Positions 56,771 through 64,000 of a stretch of 64,000 nt of DNA are shown piece by piece. Numbering within the stretch: the first letter of the stretch is position 1; every line of letters starts with the position of its first letter. The notes beneath the pieces are model-generated. The model searched no databases and was not told the DNA's origin. It was given only the letters and a program-made list of their open reading frames with translations. The stretch is taken from NCBI GenBank assembly GCA_009823505.1, contig VZQC01011003.1:1476867-1540866 (forward strand), in the 5' to 3' direction. Origin of the DNA: Rhizomys pruinosus (lineage: Eukaryota; Chordata; Mammalia; Rodentia; Spalacidae). The position numbers were made by a program, and so were the translations under genes.

Positions 56771-56774
56771 ATTT

Positions 56775-56905
56775 ATTTTTTTATACAGGATCTCATGTAT
56801 CTCAGGCTGGCCTCAAACTCACTATGCAGCCACTCACTATGGCCTTGAACTCTTGATCTCCTGCCTGGGTGCTAAGATTTCAGATGGGTGTTACTAAACC
56901 CAGCA
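56775..56905 (-). mobile_element. B1 SINE, antisense, old
   Basis: ATACAGGATCTCATGTATCT, CAGGCTGGCCTCAAACTCAC and CTAAGATTTCAGATGGGTGT mark a diverged antisense B1 with an internal duplication of CACTCACTATG. Confidence 0.65.
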
Positions 56906-57334
56906 TTTTAAAGGAAGGCAGAAACCAGACATACTATAAGAAATTAGCTAACCAGAAATCTCAGAGAAGAAAGCAAGAGAAAAGAAAATCTGAAATTAAG
57001 ATGCAGAAAAGTAACACAAGGTACCCTAAAGATGACACCTGGAATAGTGGGATGCAGTGCTTCAGACCCAGTAGGAAATCCGTGCAGCTCAAATACAGAC
57101 AATAATTTTCCTAGCAGAGATATCTATGAATCATGCTAGGCCCTTCCAGAAGAGGATGAAATGAATGATGTATTGTTCTGACCATATGAATTAGTTGACT
57201 AAACTCCCATTACAACATAACTATTAGTAAGTAGGACTTAGATTTCTTTGCTTGTGCTAAGATATTTTGATGTGGAGCAGGGGTGTTAGATAAGAATAGA
57301 GGACTGAAGTAGAGATTCTCATAGAAAGAATGCT

Positions 57335-57480
57335 CATGTTGGAAGGATGTTAAAGCTCATGTACCACAAACTCTGAATCCTCATTTATTAGGGGAATAAT
57401 AACATCTGCCTTAAGAGGATTTTGAGGGTCAAAGTTGAGCAAACTTGCAAAAAATGGCAAGTGCTGCAGAAACCAAAGTA
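57335..57480 (+). mobile_element. MIR SINE remnant, sense
   Basis: CTCTGAATCCTCATTTATTA, GGGGAATAATAACATCTGCC and GAGGATTTTGAGGGTCAAAG are the central part of MIR. Confidence 0.65.
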
Positions 57481-57926
57481 TGTGTTATGCTGTGTGTCTC
57501 GTATTGGGGAGGCGACCTTCACTATGACAGGTGGAAAGTATTATTTCGCAACCTAGAAATCCACATTGAAAGTGGGGTAAAGGTACTTTACACATTGCCA
57601 GAACAATTGATTTAGTAGCCCCACATGTCTACCATTTAGACATAAACAATACATCTTCATATCTCACAAAGGATTATCTGTGATAAAGCCAAACATGCAT
57701 CTAGATGAAATTATGAAACCTGGCACGGAGCCAGGTTATCAAATTTGTTTTTAATTTAGCCATGCAGGACAACACAAAATGCTCATGAAACATTCTAACT
57801 CTAGCAAAACTATGTTTAAGACAGCAAAATGTCAAACAAAAAATCTTAAAGGCAGTCAATTAATAGTCTTAGTAAGATGATAGGAGATAGAGGCTCTAAA
57901 AGACAGCAAAATTACAAAGCATAAAC

Positions 57927-57965
57927 CTGTATATGACGCAGCCCCAGTTCCCGAAGATGAGAAAT
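57927..57965 (-). CDS. Myof: Myoferlin 39-nt cassette exon (13 codons, residues 66-79)
   Basis: A 39-nt exon encoding DFSSSGTGAASYT, a Ser/Gly-rich insert within the C2C region. It has an acceptor TACGTAG and donor ACAG|GTTTAT, both weaker than the neighbouring sites. Both ends are phase 1, so skipping it joins GEVE to ANTGE in frame. From memory, human MYOF isoforms of 2,061 and 2,048 residues differ by 13 residues, which fits this exon; I infer that it is the alternative exon. Flanking introns are 2.5 kb and 2.2 kb. Confidence 0.9.
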
Positions 57966-58560
57966 CTACGTAGTAAAAACATGATTGGTTAGAAAACAAG
58001 AGAAACGGACACTGTAAAACACACGCTGCAAAGCTAATCATACCATGTGCTAGGTAAGTGCTTTAGCAACAGCAGAGAAACCCCAATTCACACCCAGATC
58101 ACGTGATTCATACCAGTCTTTTCAAATTGATGTAAAATAGCTCAAAGCTTTGTAGTAATTGGCAGAACCACCACACAAATAACCCAAACTTGCCAGCCTC
58201 AAGGAGCCAGGCTTCCCACAGCCACAGGAAGCAGGTGGAGTTAACAATACTGCTTTTAATAAAGCATTTGCTTATCTTACTGCTGCCTTACTTGGGACCA
58301 AGATCAGAAAATACACTGAGGCTGTATAAGTTAATCTATAGTTAACCATACATTGTGTGATTTGTCACAGGATTTGTTTTTTTGGGTGTGTGTAGGTAAG
58401 GAAATGAAGGGCCACTCCCTGTTTTGAGACCTTGAAACCAGTCTACCTGCAGCACTTGTGATGTTAAAATCTCTCAGAGATGGGCTGAAACTGCTTGTTG
58501 CAATTTCTGGTTTTAGTTCTGATGTTACTACTAAGTAAAATATTTTCATGAGTATTTCTT

Positions 58561-58708
58561 TCTTTGGTGTCTTCGAGTCAGGGTCTCCCTTTAGTTCTAG
58601 CTGGCCTGGAGTTCACTATGTAGACCAGGCTGGCCTTGAACTCACAGGGATCCGCCTGCCTCTGCTTCCCAAGTGCTGGGATTAAAGGAGTCCGCCACCA
58701 CGCCCAGC
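58561..58708 (-). mobile_element. B1 SINE, antisense, with 15-bp target duplication
   Basis: TCATGAGTATTTCTT lies at 58546-58560 and 58709-58723. The element ends CCGCCACCACGCCCAGC. Confidence 0.94.
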
Positions 58709-59401
58709 TCATGAGTATTTCTTGAATAACTATTTTTTATATTATTTAATGATTCCCTGCTTAAATAAATTTAGGTTGTTTTCACATACCCCTTATATAG
58801 TTATGCCATGTTTTGTGAAGTTAAAGATGTATTTTTTTATGTGTATGAGTGTTTTCCCTGCATGTATGTATGAGAACCATGTGAAGTACTCTACTGACTC
58901 TCTCTGAGCTATGGTAGTTACATTGGTGTCACCCACTCAACAAGAGGCTCTACCTTTTACCTCCAACCCCTGCCCTCTTTCCACTTTAAATCCTATTTTC
59001 TGTGCCTATATTTTACATAGAGATGGGTGATAACACTTATATTCCATTCAGAGTTTAGGCTATGGGTTTAATTAAAAAATAAGAAAGTAAATAATGCTTA
59101 CATTATAGCAACATAGAGACAATTGCTGTCTTCAGAGAAAAAGGCCATGATTCCATTTTATTTGTGGCAACTCCATTTGCACGGTCCCTGTGCCACTCAG
59201 CAGGGAATGTCCAGATGGGACCTCCTTCCTATCCTCAACCCTTGCTTAAAATAACACCATGCATGGCTTTAGATTTGAAATACATATTTTCGATCACCTC
59301 TTTGGTTTTCCTGAGATTTAAAATTGTTTTTAAAATTGGTACCCTCTCTGCTATCTTAGTATTTTCTAAGATCTTATTTTTGCCATTGCTTGGATTAATG
59401 C

Positions 59402-59525
59402 TATTTTTTTTTTTTTTTGTCTTTGGAACTCACTCTGTAGACCAGGCTGGCCTTGAACTCGCAAAGATCCACCTGCCTCTGCCTCCTGAGTGCTAGGATT
59501 AAAGGCGTGTGCCACCACACCCAGC
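59402..59525 (-). mobile_element. B1 SINE, antisense, internally deleted
   Basis: A T-tract runs into GTCTTTGGAACTCACTCTGT without the GAGACAGGGTCTCCC segment, the same loss as the copy at 4962. ATGCTATTTTT flanks both sides. Confidence 0.9.
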
Positions 59526-59924
59526 AATTGATGCTATTTTTAAAACGCATAAAATGAAGATAAAGGACATTTTATTCCATTCCAAGCTCCCTCCCTTTGT
59601 TCAGTATGTTTGATATACTGTCATTTGCAAGAATTTTATGTTCTAGTGGCAAAACCAGCCACATTCATTTTTATCTTTTATCATCTTAACGTCTTTCCTT
59701 CATTACTGCAATTCCTAGATATGTAGTAAACCATAATAACACATATAGAAAGGTGTGGGCACTCTTTAATTGACAAACGAAAATTATAAACCAGCTCTTA
59801 GAAAAGAGAGTTTGAAAGTTAAAGTTTTCACATTGTTTATTTACTTCCATTGATAATTATTTTGCTGTTGTCACCAAATCATCACTGGCATGGTTCACTA
59901 TACTCATCATGTTTGCCTTTGTGC

Positions 59925-59959
<35 letters not shown>

Positions 59960-59976
<17 letters not shown>

Positions 59977-60230
59977 GGATTGAACACGTTCTTTGTGTTT
60001 TCTTTTTTTTTTTGTCTTTTATCTTTTTTGAGACAGGGTCTCCCTGTAGCCCCAGCCCCAGCTGTCCTGGAACTCACTCTGTAGACCAGGCTGGCCCTGA
60101 ACTCACAAAGATCTGCCTGCCTCCTGAGTGCTGGGATTAAAGGTGTGAGCCACCACACCCGGCGGTTCTTTGTGTTTTCTAGGCATATACTCTACGGCTT
60201 AGCTCAATTCTAGCCCTAACTTCATTTTCT
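59960..60230 (-). mobile_element. ID-like SINE split by a B1 (60004-60164) with 16-bp target duplication
   Basis: GTTCTTTGTGTTTTCT flanks the antisense B1 at 59988-60003 and 60165-60180. The outer pieces TAGGGATTGAACAC and AGGCATATACTCTACGGCTT join into an antisense ID. A (GT)n tract (59928-59970) lies on the left. The B1 carries a CAGCCC duplication. Confidence 0.8.
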
Positions 60231-60530
60231 TATTTTAAGAGAGGATCTTTTTTAAATTTTCCTAGGCTGGCTAGAAACTCCCTGTGATTCCCAGACAGGC
60301 TGTGAACTTCTGTCCTCTCATTTTTTATACTCTTTCGTAGTTGGGAGCACAGGTCTGGGCCCCGAGGCCCAGCTACATTTGCCTTTTTAAGAACCAAGCC
60401 TGTCTCAGGTGGGTCCCCAGTTCCTGCTTTCTGTGCCACATGCTACCCAGTTCCATCACTAGAGTTCCTGACGTCATTCCTTTCCTAGAAGTTTTGTGTC
60501 CTGTCTTGTTCTGATCTACCAATGACTTAC

Positions 60531-60613
60531 CTTCTACTTCTCCTCCAGAGGCAGCGATTTTAGAGAGGTATAGAGATGTTGTTCCAACAACATCATTTTT
60601 GGTAAGACGGTCC
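60531..60613 (-). CDS. Myof: Myoferlin exon, end of C2C loop 3 and strand 7 (residues 38-66)
   Basis: An 83-nt exon that supplies the last base of the Trp codon, then encodes DRLTKNDVVGTTSLYLSKIA and ASGGEVE. It completes the DWDRLTKNDVVG signature, a C2 loop-3 motif with acidic residues able to bind Ca2+. The acceptor is ACTCAG and the donor is GAAG|GTAAGT. It ends one base into a codon, the same phase that the following 39-nt exon ends in, so the 39-nt exon can be skipped without a frameshift. Confidence 0.95.
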
Positions 60614-62084
60614 CTGAGTAAAAGAAGAGGTTAAACAGTCTCCCTATGAATACATAGCTTTATTTAAATAATTTTTTAAAGAGTTAGAAAAGACCCTAGG
60701 TCTCTGAAACCATCCTGTCTAGGGGGCCTCAACCTTTACTGTACTTAAGGGTCATGAGGAAACTTCCCACCTTCATCTGCCCAAGCTGGACTCAAGAAGC
60801 CTGGACTGTAGTCCAGGAGTATGCATCATTAGAACTACGTCTAAATTCCAATGCACGTACTTCTCCAGCCACCCTCTAGAAACATGATCTACTTGAAATT
60901 TCATTATGATGGTATGAAGTTGATATTTTACAGAAAAATCAAGGGATTTTCAGATGGCCACAATTAATATCATTGTCATACAATGAACTGATCAATTATA
61001 GGACATTATGAGTATAATGTGATCATATTATAAAAATATTCATAAATATCTTATTTGACCATGTTCACTCTAATTACTATGGTGGTTTAAATGGTTTAAC
61101 AAGAATAATGGGCTATATGCAATGACTTATCATAGGGAGAAATATTCTCTTTTAATTCAATTCAGATATTTATTGAATACCTACTATACAACAGATGTGT
61201 TTCTCTTGTTTCTGCTTAACTAAACTTTAAAGTTTACCTACATTGTGGGGAAATTTTTGCCATTGTCCACTACCAATAAAAATACCACTGTGTATCCTGT
61301 GGGTATCCTAGATGGGCCATGAACCCAATGAGGGAAGTGGCCTCAGGTTGGGCATAGCTTATGAACATTTGATCTGTTCAGTTCCTTCCATTCATTAGCC
61401 CATCTGGTGGCATGCCCGCCCTGAAACCTAAGTCTCTGTATTTGGGGGAAATATTGTAACTTAGTATATAATAGGATATAATCAATCAAAACATTTCTAA
61501 AAATATATTCTTTACATGTGTTAAATCATATTCATATGGTTCAGATATTTTCCGACTATTCAGATGGGTTTAGAATCCTTAGCTTTCTCCTACTTGTTCA
61601 AATACGCTTTAGGATATATAAGGTAATATCTGGGTTCCAGGATTTCCCAGTGGAACAGGGTCTCCTTGCCTGTCCTCATCTATGCTATTGCTTGGGAGGG
61701 GCCAGGATATGTCATGAAGAAGCCCACATTGATAGAGGCAACAGGTGACTCTGGGATGGCTCAACCAGCTGTCTCCCCACTCGAGAGTCAAGAGGTCACA
61801 GTGGCCAATGGAGCCATGTAGGGTTTAAACCCATACTCCTGAAGGTCCCCGGGGCCCTAGAATCATCTACAGTATGTGACCTGAGGGTCTCCAATGCTTT
61901 GAAACTTTCTAACTCTAAGAAAGAGACATTGGGACCAGCTGTGGCCCTCAAGTAACATGTGATCACTGAACATAATGACAGCTGGTGCCCTCCTCCTAGC
62001 GCCTGCTGTAGTACTAATAGACCCTCACACAAAAGTCAGATACATATGATCAAGGGAGAAATGTGGAGACCCCAGGCAGTGTGT
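60614..62084. other. Myof intron, mostly unique, one MIR-core fragment
   Basis: At about 61165-61200 the sequence ATATTTATTGAATACCTACT is a MIR-like core. The rest has no recognised element; open frames at 61518-62032 are chance. Confidence 0.45.
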
Positions 62085-62200
62085 GAGCCTGACTGGGTTC
62101 ACAACCCTCAAGTGACTGTGGAAAAGCTACCTGACCTCTCTGAGCCTTATCTGTAAATTTGAGAGTAGTTCCTGCCCCCACAGAGTTCAGAGGATGAAGA
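62085..62200 (+). mobile_element. MIR SINE remnant, sense
   Basis: GACTGTGGAAAAGCTACCTG then ACCTCTCTGAGCCTTATCTG is the diagnostic MIR centre. Confidence 0.7.
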
Positions 62201-62477
62201 TGGTCCCTGCCATGCTTCCTCCTCAAAGAATAGAGGCCTGCCAGCTGAACTCTCCATTTAACTAGAACATTCTATGAATAGTCTTATGATGGCCAATTGG
62301 TTCTGAGAGGCCTAGTAAGAGCATTTCAATAATTTCTCAGTCCTCCCTTCTCTCTCTCTCCCTCTCTTGAGTCTGGATCTCACTATGCAGCCCAGGCTGG
62401 CTTAGAGCTCACCATTACCCTCACATTTCTAACTCCATGGGTGCTTACATACATAGAAGCATAACATTCATACGCAT

Positions 62478-62479
62478 GA

Positions 62480-62547
<68 letters not shown>

Positions 62548-62548
62548 G
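62478..62548. repeat. (GAAA)n microsatellite
   Basis: About 17 GAAA units form a purine tract that follows a B1 fragment (about 62360-62425). Confidence 0.95.
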
Positions 62549-62645
62549 AGAATCATATATTTTGGTGATTCTTCCTAAAAGTTATTTACTCTATTTCTGA
62601 AGTCTCTTTTAGACAACCTAATGGTTTTCAAACTCCTAATTTCTT

Positions 62646-62870
62646 TTTAAAAATATTTTATTATTTATTTTTATGTGTATGAATATATTGCCTGCATGTA
62701 TGTAAGTGTACCTATGTTACACAAGGCTCATGGAGGTCAGAAGAGGGTATCAGATACCCTGGAACTGGAGTTACGGATGGTTGTTAGCTGCCATGTGGGT
62801 GCTGGGAATTGAACTCAGGTCCTCAGCAAGAGCAGTCAGTTTTCTTAACACTAGGCTATTTCTCTAGCCC
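62646..62870 (-). mobile_element. B2 SINE, antisense, with 17-bp target duplication
   Basis: CAAACTCCTAATTTCTT lies at 62629-62645 and 62871-62887. The element reads TTATTTTTATGTGTATGAAT to GGCTATTTCTCTAGCCC. Confidence 0.94.
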
Positions 62871-63145
62871 CAAACTCCTAATTTCTTCTCTTGGAGTATT
62901 TTCAGGTAATCCCTCCTTAATTTATGAACATTTGAGCCTAAATCTGCAAAGGTTTCCTACAACTTTTTCTACTATTACTGCTACCATTGTCGGTATCTTT
63001 TTTTAAGCCCCTAGTTCTAGAAGGAGCTTTCTTGTGGAGGAAAAGCAAATATACCAAAAAGTAGGCGTCAGTCCCTCTGAGGGGATGTAGACAACATCCA
63101 AATGCTCAGCTCTGCAACACTGAGTTCAATGCATTTTCAACTCAC

Positions 63146-63189
63146 CAGTCAAATACTGTTAGCTTTATTTTTTCACACATTGAGGGAAA
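63146..63189 (-). CDS. Myof: Myoferlin exon, C2C domain part 2 (residues 24-38)
   Basis: A 44-nt exon starting in phase 0 and ending after two bases of a Trp codon. It encodes FPSMCEKIKLTVFDW, the beta strand that enters Ca-binding loop 3 of C2C. The acceptor is TTTTAACAG and the donor is CTG|GTGAGT. The Trp codon is completed by the first base of the next exon, giving the D-W-D motif. It is very short but matches the expected ferlin sequence residue for residue in length. Confidence 0.93.
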
Positions 63190-63288
63190 CTGTTAAAACA
63201 AAACAGAGAAAAGGAATTGGTCCTCTGTTTATTCATTAACTATTGAGGTAAGTATTCTTAGTTTTTCTGAAAGAAAAGAACATCAAAC

Positions 63289-63357
63289 CTTGATCTGAAG
63301 ACTGACGACTTGATTCCACTCGGGGTTGGCATTTTTCTCAATTATATTTGTGCAAAC
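63289..63357 (-). CDS. Myof: Myoferlin exon, C2C domain part 1 (residues 1-23)
   Basis: A 69-nt exon, phase 0 at both ends, encoding VCTNIIEKNANPEWNQVV followed by SLQIK. The NANPEWNQ motif is the typical N-P-x-W-N turn of a C2 domain, here C2C. The acceptor is TTTTCTAG (minus strand) and the donor is AAG|GTTTGA. It is the most 5' Myof exon seen in the window; the preceding exon, which should end in the ...FAGKK part of C2C, must lie above 64000. A 99-nt intron separates it from the next exon. Nothing is broken. Confidence 0.95.
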
Positions 63358-63472
63358 CTAGAAAATTGTCAAAGTGAAACAGTAAGTATTCATGTTTCTA
63401 ATTGATAGAAGTATAGTGAATTATGACTTTAACAGTTACATACTTAGTAACCTGGCTAAACTCCCCCTTCTC

Positions 63473-63630
63473 TCCTTCCTTCCTTCCTTCCTTCCTTCCT
63501 TCCTTCCTTCCTTCCTTCCTTCCTTCTCTCCCTTTCATTTCTCCCTCCTTTCCTCCTCCTCCTTCTCCTCCTCCTCCTCTTTCTCTTTTTCTGTCTGTCT
63601 CTGTCTCTGTCTCTGTTTCTGTCTCCTCTC
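63473..63630. repeat. Pyrimidine tract: (TTCC)n, then (CTC)n and (TCTGTC)n
   Basis: About 12 TTCC units are followed by CCTCCT- and CTGTCT-type repeats. The long purine open frames on the minus strand here are artefacts of this tract. It lies about 115 bp upstream (gene sense) of the 63357 acceptor. Confidence 0.95.
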
Positions 63631-63639
63631 TCCTCTGGT

Positions 63640-63700
63640 GCTTGGGATGAACCCTGCAGGGCCTTACACATAACAAAGCATGTACTATATCACCGAGCCT
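63640..63700 (-). mobile_element. ID-like SINE, antisense, old
   Basis: GTGCTTGGGATGAACCCTGC to AGCATGTACTATATCACCGA is an antisense ID head. Confidence 0.6.
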
Positions 63701-64000
63701 GAATTTTATTTTCTAAACAACCATGGTAAAACATGACAAGGGTTTAATATTATTTTTGCTTCTTTCCACTAAAGGTTTTTTTTTAAATCCATGTGCTCAA
63801 GTTTTCAACTGCTAGATGTCTAACATTAAATTAATGTAACACAGGCTGGGTACCCTGTTTGGTAAGCATCTCATGGTTAGTAACCAGGCCTTTCAGTCCA
63901 TCTCGCTCACTTTCTAATTGGGTCCTCCATATTTTTCATTCCAAAATAAAGCCTTGGAAAAGTCTGCATACTCAGAATCAGATTGCCTGTGTCCCTCCAG

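Larger units (their letters stand above)
2864..63357 (-). other. Myof: Myoferlin gene, internal part (25 exons; both ends outside window)
   Basis: This is the span of 25 coding exons of myoferlin, a ferlin-family, tail-anchored, multi-C2-domain protein of the plasma membrane and endosomes, known for roles in myoblast fusion, membrane repair and receptor trafficking. The joined exons give 3,105 nt, an uninterrupted 1,035 codons, with GT-AG at every intron. Domain order is C2C (second half), linker, FerA, FerB, outer/inner DysF, C2D and C2E. Myoferlin is preferred to dysferlin because of motifs such as [37 protein letters not shown] and FDNDQVGKDEFLGRS. Residue numbers in the exon entries count along this joined fragment. 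The first and last exons of the gene, the promoter and the poly(A) site are not in the window. Confidence 0.97.

Noticed and set aside
2864..63357. Assignment to dysferlin (Dysf)
   Set aside because: Shared ferlin blocks fit both, but FerA (NQLAELWLKLIDEVIED), the [14 protein letters not shown] block and the short linker after C2E follow myoferlin, not dysferlin.
63398..63676. Arg/Glu/Lys-rich open frames on the minus strand
   Set aside because: They are translations of TTCC, CTC and CTGTCT simple repeats.
63358..64000. The preceding Myof exon
   Set aside because: No sequence matching the earlier part of C2C is visible before the end of the window.

Overview
This window is nuclear DNA from a mammal, almost certainly a muroid rodent. 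The evidence is a dense load of rodent SINE families (B1-, B2-, B4- and ID-like), with no prokaryotic genes. Many B2 and B1 copies here are close to one another, keep perfect target-site duplications, and differ from the usual mouse and rat versions (for example a B2 head reading GCCTAGCGGTTAAGAGC). That points to a lineage other than Mus or Rattus, but I cannot name the species.

The window lies inside one gene, myoferlin (Myof), read on the minus strand. I assembled 25 consecutive coding exons from 63357 down to 2864. They total 3,105 nt, or 1,035 codons with no stop or frameshift; every junction is GT-AG and every phase joins cleanly. Both ends of the gene lie outside the window: the start and the C2A, C2B and early C2C domains are upstream (above 63357), and the C2F, C2G and membrane anchor are downstream (below 2864). 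The fragment is about half of a protein of roughly 2,060 residues. It runs from the second half of C2C through a short cassette exon, FerA, FerB, the nested DysF domains, C2D and C2E, into the linker before the next C2 domain. It is myoferlin rather than dysferlin by its FerA sequence and the residues around it.

The rest is intron, mostly filled with repeats. The 3'-most intron holds a 1.1-kb minisatellite of about 28 copies of 40 bp that grew inside an ancient MIR and was then split by B1 and B2 insertions. Other introns hold a 29-bp minisatellite, a five-copy 44-bp array inside a B2, an 81-bp duplication beside a FerA exon, a perfect 23-bp palindrome, a retroposed cDNA copy with a 14-bp target duplication inside an old L1, nested SINEs, and many microsatellites. 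No second protein-coding gene, structured RNA gene or CRISPR-like system was found. The most interesting items are the tandem arrays born inside SINEs, the palindrome, the retrocopy and the probable alternative 39-nt exon.
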